6,448 nucleotides of DNA from Chamaesiphon sp. (GCA_026785875.1 JAJAZF010000508.1:1-6448); one strand, 5' to 3'. Numbered from the stretch's first letter, positions 1-5,658 are shown. Made by a program: numbers and translations. Notes: generated by a model from the sequence alone, not told the origin.

Positions 1-59
1 GTGCGTCCAAGGCTGTTTGCTTCGTTCAAGGTGGGAATCACGATCGAGACTCGCAGCAT
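1..59 (-). CDS. Family 2 glycosyltransferase, N-terminal fragment (gene continues past the left edge)
   Basis: Reading the minus strand from the ATG at 59-57 gives MLRVSIVIPTLNEANSLGR before the window ends. The string VSIVIPTLNEA is the typical first beta-strand and loop of the GT-A fold in family 2 glycosyltransferases, where the nucleotide-sugar donor begins to bind. The start is supported by a purine-rich ribosome binding site just upstream. These enzymes transfer a sugar from a nucleotide-sugar donor to a lipid, glycan or small-molecule acceptor, usually at or near the cytoplasmic face of the membrane. Only 19 complete codons are visible, so acceptor and pathway cannot be given. The NEANSLGR continuation resembles the small glycosyltransferases annotated as arsenosugar-biosynthesis type (TIGR04283), but that is only a resemblance. 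An IS66-type element sits 82 bp upstream and may have altered its promoter. Confidence 0.8.
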   Translation of the reverse strand, partial: MLRVSIVIPTLNEANSLGR

Positions 60-61
60 TT

Positions 62-70
62 TCCTTTCCT
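62..70 (-). promoter_or_regulatory. Ribosome binding site of the glycosyltransferase gene
   Basis: On the minus strand the sequence AGGAAAGGA lies 2 nt before the ATG at 59-57, and its upstream AGGA core lies about 7 nt before it. This supports both the reality of the truncated gene and the choice of start codon. Confidence 0.6.
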
Positions 71-141
71 ACTTCTGATTTGGCTCAAGGAGTGTGGGTA
101 CGATGGAGAGTAATGCTGGCACCTGAATCCTTACAAATATT

Positions 142-158
142 GTAACTACTCAGCTTGA
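142..158 (+). repeat. Left terminal inverted repeat of the IS66 element
   Basis: GTAACTACTCAGCTTGA matches the reverse complement of 1722-1738 at 16 of 17 positions; the only mismatch is at the 13th base. The following 83 bp before the transposase start is purine-rich and has no other gene. Confidence 0.8.
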
Positions 159-246
159 GAAAGGGTGAGTTGAGGAGGAGGGGTGAAAAAAGGCAAAAAT
201 TGAGATAGAGTACAGAACAGCCAGAGAAATTAAACCCGTCGCGCAA

Positions 247-1734
247 TTGACTCAAAGAGCAGAACTATCGAATGAACAAAGAGCTGAGATCGTAGCGGTC
301 TATCGGCAAGGGGAAGAAGCGGTAATTGAGCTAGTCAGCAGCTTGTGGTTCGTAATCGCTCAACAAGAGAAAGCGATAAAAGACCTGCAAGCACGAGTCG
401 AAGAGCTAGAGAACCAACGCAAAAAAGATAGTAAAAACAGCAGCAAACCACCATCTAGCGACGGATTTAAGAAGCGGACTCAAAGTTTAAGAACCAAGAG
501 CAATCGAACCAGTGGCGGACAACCAGGACATCCTGGCAGCACATTAGAGTGGAGTAAGCAAGTAGATGAATTAGTGACACATCCAGTCTGTGAATGTCAT
601 CAGTGTGGTCAGCAGCTTCTGGATGTGGCAGTACTTGAATGGGACGTGAGCCAAGTACATGAAATTCCACCCATGCGAGTCCAAATTATTGAACATCAAG
701 CCGAAGTCAAAACTTGCCCCCAATGTGGTGAAGTAAATAGAGCAAAACTTCCAGCAGGGGCGAATAATCGAGTCCAATATGGAGAACGACTCAAAGGATT
801 GATGGTGTATTTAATGGACGGACAATTATTGCCAAGTGCCAGAGTGTGTGAGGTCTTAGCAACCGTCTGTAATGTAGAAGTCTCAGAAGGCAGTCTCTAC
901 AATGCCCGCGCCGAATGCTATGAGCAGTTAGCTCCAGTGGAAGTACATTTATGCGAGCAAATGCAGCAAGCCCAAGTCGGACACTTCGATGAAACTGGAT
1001 TTCGGGTCAAAGGCAAGTTATGGTGGTTGCACGTTGCTAGCACTGAAGCATTGACTTATTACTTCGTTCATACCAAGCGTGGACGAGCAGCAATCGATGA
1101 AATGAACGTTCTCCCACAATTTTCCGGTACCAGTGTGCATGATGGTTGGAGCAGTTATGCCGATTACGACTGTGCTCATGCTTTGTGTAATGCTCATCAC
1201 CTGCGAGAGTTGCGCTTCATTCTCGAATGCTTTGAGCAGCCGTGGGCAGCAGCCATGATGACATTACTGATTGCGATTAAAACCCAAGTCGAGCAAGCAA
1301 TAGAACAGGGTCAAACGGGATTAGAACTAAGTCAGATTGCTGATTTTGAGCAACAGTATCAGCGATTGATTGAGACTGGATTTGAAGCTAATCCACCACC
1401 CTCACCGCCAGTCGATGTCAAACCACGCGGTCGCCCTAAGCAAAGCCCAGCCAAAAACTTACTCGACCGACTTCAAAAACATTCCTCTTCAGTCTTGGCT
1501 TTTATGTATGATTTTCGGGTACCGTTTGATAACAATCAGGCCGAACGGGACTTGCGGATGATGAAACTCAAGCAGAAAATTTCTGGTGGTTTTCGCTCCG
1601 AATCTGGTGCCAAATCTTTTTGCCGCATTCGGAGCTATATTTCTACTTTGAAAAAACAGGGGCTTGATGTCCTTGATGGTATTCGTTTGGCTTTACGCGG
1701 ATTCCCCCTTTTTCCTCTCCTTCAACCTGAGTAG
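247..1734 (+). CDS. tnpC: IS66-family transposase (DDE type)
   Basis: This 495-residue protein catalyses cut-and-paste-like movement of the surrounding element. In order it shows: an N-terminal helical region with a short coiled coil (about 38-58); the basic linker DSKNSSKPPSSDG (61-73) typical of IS66 proteins; a zinc-finger-like region with C117-x2-C120 and C157-x2-C160; and the DDE catalytic domain. Likely catalytic residues are D248 (HFDETGF), D299 (VHDGWSSY) and E433 (NNQAERDLRMMK). The C-terminal GGFRSESGAKSFCRIRSYISTLKKQG block is also characteristic. The start is a TTG, chosen because the MTQRAELSNEQRAEIV opening fits the family and no in-frame ATG lies nearby; the frame is open back to position 187, and no strong ribosome binding site is visible. 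The stop codon at 1732-1734 lies inside the right terminal repeat. No frameshift is seen. Confidence 0.95.
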   Translation: MTQRAELSNEQRAEIVAVYRQGEEAVIELVSSLWFVIAQQEKAIKDLQARVEELENQRKKDSKNSSKPPSSDGFKKRTQSLRTKSNRTSGGQPGHPGSTLEWSKQVDELVTHPVCECHQCGQQLLDVAVLEWDVSQVHEIPPMRVQIIEHQAEVKTCPQCGEVNRAKLPAGANNRVQYGERLKGLMVYLMDGQLLPSARVCEVLATVCNVEVSEGSLYNARAECYEQLAPVEVHLCEQMQQAQVGHFDETGFRVKGKLWWLHVASTEALTYYFVHTKRGRAAIDEMNVLPQFSGTSVHDGWSSYADYDCAHALCNAHHLRELRFILECFEQPWAAAMMTLLIAIKTQVEQAIEQGQTGLELSQIADFEQQYQRLIETGFEANPPPSPPVDVKPRGRPKQSPAKNLLDRLQKHSSSVLAFMYDFRVPFDNNQAERDLRMMKLKQKISGGFRSESGAKSFCRIRSYISTLKKQGLDVLDGIRLALRGFPLFPLLQPE

Positions 1735-1738
1735 TTAC
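1722..1738 (-). repeat. Right terminal inverted repeat of the IS66 element
   Basis: Read on the minus strand this is GTAACTACTCAGGTTGA, matching the left end at 16 of 17 bases. It overlaps the last codons and the stop codon of the transposase gene, so the element has almost no 3' untranslated tail. Confidence 0.8.
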
Positions 1739-1889
1739 GATAGTTCTTTGAATTGCATCTTCGCCTTTCTCCTGCTGATGGCAACACCCATTTTACCTAC
1801 TTTCAGCCCTTAACCGAACCGTATTGAGACTAGTGTTGTGAGGATACTTTCTTGCATATAGTTACAATTGTTCTATCTGAATAACATGA
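1739..1889. other. Convergent spacer between IS66 element and autotransporter esterase gene; no gene recognised
   Basis: This 151-bp stretch separates the right end of the element from the stop codon of the minus-strand esterase gene. I see no RNA gene and no convincing intrinsic terminator. A very short minus-strand reading, MGVAISRRKAKMQFKELS, runs from an ATG near 1790 to a stop formed by the element's terminal repeat. It may be the remains of an interrupted reading frame or a chance ORF. An ACAATTGT palindrome is present at 1864-1871 but is too short to interpret. Confidence 0.5.
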
Positions 1890-3677
1890 TTAGAACTGAT
1901 AGCGAAGTTGGGCGTTGAGATTGTTCTCGCTAGCATTACTGCCAAAAAGTCGTTCGTATCCGACTCCCACCGCCAAATTGTTGGCAAACTGTGCTTGTAA
2001 GCCAGTGCTCAACCGGACAAAATCTGGCCCGTCAGGACCAATATTAGTCCGCATTGGAATACCTGGCTGAGTAACGAGTTCGGTGACGATCTGGCGATTA
2101 CTATTAGCCAATTCGCGCTCGTAACTGGCGGAAATATACGGCGAGATCGTCCCAAAATCAGTGCGGAACGGGTAGGCTACCTGGGCACCGATATTAAATA
2201 ATAGCGAATCAGCTTGTTGCGGGTTAACTTTTAAATTGAGGATGTCGCCGTTTCGCTCGGTGTAGCCATTAATATTGACTTTAGTATATCGAATACCGAC
2301 GATCGGACCGATTGATAAGCCATTAGTACCAAAGTCATAGCCGCCGCCGATCCCGGCTGAGAACCGATTGCCACTAGGATTGGCCGTGGCGCGATCGAAA
2401 CCCGTGACATTAATCCGCCGCGTCAAGTCGAAACTATCCCAACCATAGCTAATCAGCGCATCGGCATATAATTTCTCCTGCTGGTAGCCGCCATAAATCG
2501 AGACAGCAGAGCTATTGAGTCCGACTTGACCTTTATTCTCATTCAACTGGTTATTGCTGCTGCTATTGCTTGCCGCCAAGCCAATGACGATCCGATCTGT
2601 GACTGAATAATCGACACCCACAGTGAAACCTTTAGTATCGATGTTGAAACCAGTAGTAGTACTCGTCTTTTGGCGATCGCCAGTATTGAGATCGCCTGTG
2701 ACGAATGCGGCTAGCTTTCGCTCCCCTGATGCTGGAGTCGTCCGCAGTGCCAGCAACCGCCCATTCACATCGCCAGTTTGACGGCGAGTACTACTCAACA
2801 CCGATGTTACTTGCGGCGCGATCGTTTGGGGTGCGGCGAGGGTATCGAAGGCAAAGGCTCCGATAATCCGATGTCCAGCCGCAGTCGGATGTTGTGGATC
2901 CCAGAAAAAATAGGTATCGGGAGTCGCACAAACAGCTCCAGTGGCAATATTCAAGCAAGGCTGTGTAACATTTGTCAAGCCAAATCTGGCTGGATTGGCG
3001 AAGATCGCATTAGATAACGCCCCTAGATCGGTGGGGACGATGGAGATATTCGGATTATTGCTGGCGAGCGTTCGCAGTGACGCGCTCAAAAGACTATTAT
3101 GGGCTGCCGATAGCTGGGTAAGTCCGGCACTTTGGGCTGGATCTGCCGCACCAGCAGGAATTTTGCCCAAATCGGGGAGATTGGGTACTACTATTTGTGT
3201 TGCTCCAGCAGCGGTCAATCTTTGAATGGCAGTTGCTAAATTCCCGACGGGTACGGCTGGATTGGTCTGACCGCCACCGAGATAATCATTGGCACCAGCC
3301 CAGACGACAAAGAGTCGATTGGGGTCTACCTGCGGCGAGGCTTGCAAAAAGCCATCGAGTTCGGTTGTCAATCCTGGAAAAGCAGTACTAACGGTATTAC
3401 CAGTACCGCTGGTGGCTCCCCCAACAGCGAAGTTATTGCTGGTATTGAAGAGATTAAAACTGGAGATCACATTTTCAATCCAGACTGGCCCATTAGAGAA
3501 GCGACCGTTAAAGTAGGGCGGACTGGGGGGCAGCAACCCGCCTGTTGTCCGAAAGGTATTGCCATTATCCGAAAGACTATCGCCAAATGTCGTCACGCCA
3601 TTTATTTGTGCCAAAACAGAGATCGGCAGCAAGCAAGCAGATAAGGCAATGATGGCGATCGAAAGTTGTTTGAGCAT
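1890..3677 (-). CDS. Secreted GDSL/SGNH esterase-autotransporter (EstA-like)
   Basis: This 595-residue protein should be an outer-membrane-anchored lipase/esterase. Residues 1-24 form a signal peptide ending VLAQ. The SGNH hydrolase passenger spans about 25-285. It shows block I FGDSLSDNGN with nucleophile S34, the block II Gly in NFAVGGATSG (G86 or G87), block III GAND (128-131) with N130, and block V D260-P-Q-H263 supplying the catalytic Asp and His. C241 and C250 could form a disulphide. Residues about 320-595 are an autotransporter beta-barrel with alternating strands and the terminal outer-membrane signature QLRYQF ending in Phe. The architecture matches type Va autotransporter esterases, in which the enzyme remains attached to the cell surface. 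The substrate, perhaps lipid or other acyl esters, cannot be deduced. The start is fixed by the signal peptide; only a weak purine tract (GGTAAATAA) precedes it. It is divergent from the lipoprotein gene. Confidence 0.92.
   Translation of the reverse strand: MLKQLSIAIIALSACLLPISVLAQINGVTTFGDSLSDNGNTFRTTGGLLPPSPPYFNGRFSNGPVWIENVISSFNLFNTSNNFAVGGATSGTGNTVSTAFPGLTTELDGFLQASPQVDPNRLFVVWAGANDYLGGGQTNPAVPVGNLATAIQRLTAAGATQIVVPNLPDLGKIPAGAADPAQSAGLTQLSAAHNSLLSASLRTLASNNPNISIVPTDLGALSNAIFANPARFGLTNVTQPCLNIATGAVCATPDTYFFWDPQHPTAAGHRIIGAFAFDTLAAPQTIAPQVTSVLSSTRRQTGDVNGRLLALRTTPASGERKLAAFVTGDLNTGDRQKTSTTTGFNIDTKGFTVGVDYSVTDRIVIGLAASNSSSNNQLNENKGQVGLNSSAVSIYGGYQQEKLYADALISYGWDSFDLTRRINVTGFDRATANPSGNRFSAGIGGGYDFGTNGLSIGPIVGIRYTKVNINGYTERNGDILNLKVNPQQADSLLFNIGAQVAYPFRTDFGTISPYISASYERELANSNRQIVTELVTQPGIPMRTNIGPDGPDFVRLSTGLQAQFANNLAVGVGYERLFGSNASENNLNAQLRYQF
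2673..2680. repeat. HIP1 octamer (GCGATCGC)
   Basis: This is a perfect HIP1 palindrome, within GGCGATCGCC, inside the esterase gene. HIP1 is highly over-represented in many cyanobacterial genomes. Together with the many CGATCG hexamers in the window it supports a cyanobacterial source. Confidence 0.75.
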
Positions 3678-3736
3678 ATTTATTTACCATCTTGCTAGGT
3701 TAACTAAGCGATTCTCTGGCTGGAACTGCTACTGCA

Positions 3737-3765
3737 ATTATGTTAGTAAGCTGTCGATCGTCTAA
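3737..3765 (-). promoter_or_regulatory. Possible promoter of the esterase-autotransporter gene
   Basis: On the minus strand CATAAT (3742-3737) matches five of six bases of the -10 consensus. A weak -35-like TTAGAC (3765-3760) lies 17 bp upstream of it. The putative -10 is about 60 bp upstream of the start codon. The -35 match is poor, so this is a candidate only. Confidence 0.3.
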
Positions 3766-3847
3766 GCTACGCTAATTTGCAACTACTTTTGTTAATGCGA
3801 TCTAGGTGCTTGTAAAGAAACAACTTCATGTTTTGGGACTGAAAGCT

Positions 3848-3863
3848 TTTCCTTGTGGGGAAA
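3848..3863. repeat. Inverted repeat TTTCC-N6-GGAAA
   Basis: Perfect 5-bp arms flank TTGTGG. It lies about mid-spacer between the divergent genes. It could be an operator or chance; the arms are short. Confidence 0.3.
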
Positions 3864-3903
3864 CTACCGATCGAAACCATGAGCTTATTTTCTTACAGCC
3901 CCT

Positions 3904-3918
3904 AGGTTCAAAGAACCT
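3904..3918. promoter_or_regulatory. Perfect 15-bp dyad AGGTTC-AAA-GAACCT, possible operator
   Basis: Two perfect 6-bp arms flank a 3-nt centre. The compact symmetry suits a dimeric regulator better than a terminator, since no T-tract follows. I do not recognise it as a Fur, MntR, LexA or NtcA site. Confidence 0.45.
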
Positions 3919-3931
3919 GATATCCTTATTA

Positions 3932-3953
3932 AAACATAGCGATGACTATGTTT
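3932..3953. promoter_or_regulatory. Perfect inverted repeat AAACATAG-N6-CTATGTTT, possible operator
   Basis: Two perfect 8-bp arms are separated by CGATGA, with symmetry across 22 bp. It lies directly upstream of the 11-bp direct repeats and about 86 bp before the lipoprotein start codon. The spacing fits a two-half-site operator for a dimeric regulator. A hairpin in RNA is possible but the stem is AT-rich. Confidence 0.5.
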
Positions 3954-3958
3954 GAGCC

Positions 3959-4002
3959 TAACTTAGTATTGACTTAGTTCTGAGTTAGTTCTGACTTACG
4001 AT
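3959..4002 (+). promoter_or_regulatory. Four tandem 11-bp direct repeats, candidate response-regulator binding array
   Basis: Consecutive units are TAACTTAGTAT, TGACTTAGTTC, TGAGTTAGTTC and TGACTTACGAT. They match the central TGACTTAGTTC at 8, 11, 10 and 7 of 11 positions. An 11-bp period places each unit on the same face of the helix, as in sites of OmpR/PhoB-family activators. The cyanobacterial Pho box (SphR) is also an 8-bp CTTAA-type repeat with 3-bp spacers, but these units read CTTAG rather than CTTAA, so the regulator cannot be named. The array ends 18 bp before the -10-like TAAAAT, where an activator could replace a missing -35. Confidence 0.5.
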
Positions 4003-4020
4003 CGTCAGTAATAATTACGG

Positions 4021-4026
4021 TAAAAT
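4021..4026 (+). promoter_or_regulatory. -10-like hexamer TAAAAT of the lipoprotein/transporter operon
   Basis: TAAAAT matches five of six bases of the sigma-70-type -10 consensus. It ends 12 bp before the ATG at 4039, so a transcript from it would have a leader of only a few bases. No good -35 lies 16-18 bp upstream; the direct repeats occupy the area above it. TAATAAT at 4009-4015 is an alternative -10. Confidence 0.4.
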
Positions 4027-4038
4027 ACGTCAAAAGCT

Positions 4039-4425
4039 ATGAAAAAGTTGTTGCCGATCGGTTTGTTGTTGATTTTAACTGCTTGTAGTCGATCGACCGA
4101 TCGAGATAAAACTGTGAAAACGCTCAAGAGTATTCAATCTTGGACGGCGACAGCTCGCATGGTGGGCGAAGCTTGGCAAGAGGATAGAATTCCCCAGCAG
4201 TATGCTCGGCAAACTTTAATTAAGAGTCGGGAGGAGATTGCCAAGGAAGCCAAAGAATTGCCAGATCCACCGACAATCGTCGAGCAATTGAAGGAGACAA
4301 TCTCATCTCTGACTGATAAGATCGATCGACCCGATAATGTGGCATTTACGACTTCACTGGGCAAGTTCTCTACTCAACAACAACAACTCGATAAATTTAC
4401 CAAATCCCAGGAACAACAGCCGTGA
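4039..4425 (+). CDS. Small lipoprotein of unknown function, first gene of the transporter cluster
   Basis: This 128-residue protein begins MKKLLPIGLLLILTAC, a lipoprotein signal peptide with lipobox LTAC. Cleavage before C16 would leave a mature chain of about 113 residues anchored by acyl groups outside the cytoplasm. Ser, not Asp, follows the Cys, which by the E. coli rule would allow outer-membrane sorting; how well that rule applies in cyanobacteria is uncertain. The mature part is charged, Gln- and Lys-rich and probably mostly helical, with no other cysteine and no recognised domain. The start is fixed by the signal peptide, although no Shine-Dalgarno sequence precedes it. It overlaps the transporter gene by 4 nt (GTGA), which suggests translational coupling and a shared role. 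A link to metal delivery or transporter assembly is inference; I do not recognise the family. Confidence 0.85.
   Translation: MKKLLPIGLLLILTACSRSTDRDKTVKTLKSIQSWTATARMVGEAWQEDRIPQQYARQTLIKSREEIAKEAKELPDPPTIVEQLKETISSLTDKIDRPDNVAFTTSLGKFSTQQQQLDKFTKSQEQQP
4409..4413 (+). promoter_or_regulatory. Ribosome binding site for the transporter gene
   Basis: AGGAA lies 8 nt before the GTG at 4422 and within the last codons of the lipoprotein gene. It supports the GTG start that overlaps the upstream stop codon. Confidence 0.6.
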
Positions 4426-5636
4426 GCAAGCTCCTCGAAATTGCCTTAGGAATTGTCACTAGTATCGGGGGATTCCTAGATGTAGGAGCGATAGCCACGG
4501 CTGCTCAGGCGGGTTCTAACTATAGATTTGGGCTAATTTGGGCGCTCGTCTTAGGTACGATTTGCGTGATGTTTTTAGTAGAAATGTCCGGACGTTTAGC
4601 TGCTGTGAGCAAACATACATTAGCCGCAGCCGTCCGCGAACGATTTGGGTTCAACTTTTATATCCTCCCGTTAGTGGCGGAGATGGTCGTCGATTTTTTG
4701 GTATTGGGCGCGGAAATTGGGGGAGTTTGTATCGCCTTGCAATTATTGACTGGCGTGAGCTTTCAGTGGTGGGCATTGCCCGTAGCTTTTGCGATCTGGC
4801 TACTGCTATGGAAAGGCAATTTTGGTCTAATTGAAAATGGGGTGTCCTTATTTGGTTTAGTTACGTTAGCATTTGTTGTCGCTACATTCAAATTACGTCC
4901 AGACTTACCTGCTGTTGCCCAAGGGCTCGTCCCCAAGCTGCCGCAAACGGATCTGGCAGAGTATTTATTTGTGGGTGTGAGTATTCTGGGTGCAATTATT
5001 AGCCCTTATTTGTTTTACTTTTACTCTTCAGGTGCAGTTGAAGACAAGTGGGATGAGAGTTATTTGGGTGTAAATCGAGCTGTTGCCGGACTGGGAATGG
5101 GATTTGGCAGTATTGTCGCGCTCGGGGTACTAATTGTCTCCGCACAGGTGCTGTATCCCAGAGGCATTCGGGTAGATAGCTACGAACAAGCCGCGCTGAT
5201 GCTGACTCAGCCATTGGGCTATTGGGGATTTATCCTATTTGCACTATCACTGGGTGTAACTTGTTTTGGGGCAGCCTTGGAAGTGTCCCTAAATACCGCC
5301 TACGTCACATCTCAAGCCTTCGGCTGGATCTGGGGTGAAAATTTGCATCCTCAGCAAGCAGCTAGATTTAATGCCGTCTACACCATATTTGTATTTTTGG
5401 CATCGCTGTTGATGGTAGCAGGTATCGATCCGTTGAAGTTAACACTATTTTCGATGGCGTTGACTGCGGTAATTTTACCACTGGCGATCGGGCCATTTTT
5501 GGTATTGATGAACGATCGAGAGTATGTCGGCGAGTATCGTAATGGCTGGATTAGTAACACTGTCGTCATTTTCACGATCGCCCTGGCATTCGTGCTGGCA
5601 ATTGTAGCAATTCCCTTAGAGATTTTGGGAGGTTAG
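4422..5636 (+). CDS. NRAMP/SLC11-family divalent metal transporter with altered metal site (possibly Mg2+ type)
   Basis: This 404-residue inner-membrane protein has about 11 hydrophobic helices (roughly 6-28, 36-58, 78-108, 115-131, 137-156, 181-204, 221-246, 265-297, 316-335, 338-364, 377-402), as expected for NRAMP transporters. TM1 reads GGFLDVGAIATAAQAG, matching the family's DPGN-IAT-QAG block. The metal-binding Asp is kept (D20), but the Asn is Ala (A23). TM3 carries the GAEIGG-type helix (96-101). In TM6 the usual MPH is SPY, so the Met that favours transition metals is S194 and the His is Y196. Such changes are seen in NRAMP-related proteins outside the Mn/Fe branch, including the Mg2+ transporters called NRMT. 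Membership of the superfamily is well supported. Mg2+ as substrate is inference, and Mn2+ or another cation is not excluded. The GTG start overlaps the lipoprotein stop and has its own ribosome binding site. Confidence 0.88.
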   Translation: MSKLLEIALGIVTSIGGFLDVGAIATAAQAGSNYRFGLIWALVLGTICVMFLVEMSGRLAAVSKHTLAAAVRERFGFNFYILPLVAEMVVDFLVLGAEIGGVCIALQLLTGVSFQWWALPVAFAIWLLLWKGNFGLIENGVSLFGLVTLAFVVATFKLRPDLPAVAQGLVPKLPQTDLAEYLFVGVSILGAIISPYLFYFYSSGAVEDKWDESYLGVNRAVAGLGMGFGSIVALGVLIVSAQVLYPRGIRVDSYEQAALMLTQPLGYWGFILFALSLGVTCFGAALEVSLNTAYVTSQAFGWIWGENLHPQQAARFNAVYTIFVFLASLLMVAGIDPLKLTLFSMALTAVILPLAIGPFLVLMNDREYVGEYRNGWISNTVVIFTIALAFVLAIVAIPLEILGG

Positions 5637-5649
5637 GGGGACGGGGGAC
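5636..5649 (+). repeat. Two tandem copies of heptamer GGGGGAC
   Basis: The copies begin on the last base of the transporter stop codon. This is a short heptanucleotide repeat of the kind found in cyanobacterial intergenic DNA (STRR). Confidence 0.6.
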
Positions 5650-5658
5650 TAGGTGAAG

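Larger units (their letters stand above)
142..1738 (+). mobile_element. IS66-family insertion sequence, single-ORF type, about 1.6 kb
   Basis: The element is bounded by imperfect terminal inverted repeats that start with GTAA, as is usual for IS66 ends, and it contains one intact transposase gene. No accessory tnpA or tnpB genes are present, so it fits the compact IS66 subgroup (ISBst12-like) that carries only the DDE transposase. Length from TIR to TIR is 1597 bp. IS66 elements normally make an 8-bp target duplication. Here the left flank (134-141, CAAATATT) and right flank (1739-1746, GATAGTTC) do not match, so either the duplication has been lost or the flanks have been rearranged. The transposase is complete and its catalytic residues are present, so the copy may still be mobile. 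Confidence 0.85.
3678..4038. promoter_or_regulatory. Divergent regulatory spacer between esterase gene and lipoprotein/transporter operon
   Basis: This 361-bp spacer holds no gene that I can support on either strand. It should contain the promoters of both the minus-strand esterase gene and the plus-strand lipoprotein gene. The half nearest the lipoprotein gene is unusually structured: three inverted repeats (3848-3863, 3904-3918, 3932-3953), then a four-copy 11-bp direct repeat (3959-4002), then a -10-like hexamer at 4021. Listed separately below. Confidence 0.7.

Noticed and set aside
136..167. Hybrid promoter for the glycosyltransferase gene formed by the IS end (TACAAT at 144-139 on the minus strand)
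   Set aside because: The -10-like match is good but no -35-like sequence lies at the right distance inside the element end, so I do not list it as a feature.
1853..1870. Alternative right end of the IS element at the ATAGTTAC-like sequence near 1861
   Set aside because: On the minus strand only the first 7 bases (GTAACTA) match the element's left end before similarity breaks, and flanking bases give no target duplication; the end at 1738 matches 16 of 17.
2778..3644. Several plus-strand ORFs of 64-100 codons opposite the esterase gene
   Set aside because: They lie wholly antisense to a gene with clear signal peptide, catalytic blocks and barrel, have no family resemblance and no ribosome binding sites.
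3969..3997. TTGACT at 3969-3974 as a -35 element for the lipoprotein operon
   Set aside because: No acceptable -10 lies 16-18 bp downstream (the bases there are TGACTT), and the hexamer is part of the 11-bp repeat array.
3901..4038. Metal-sensing riboswitch (yybP-ykoY or M-box type) before the transporter operon
   Set aside because: The hairpins are isolated short dyads without the conserved internal loops, and the likely transcription start is too close to the ATG for a leader RNA.
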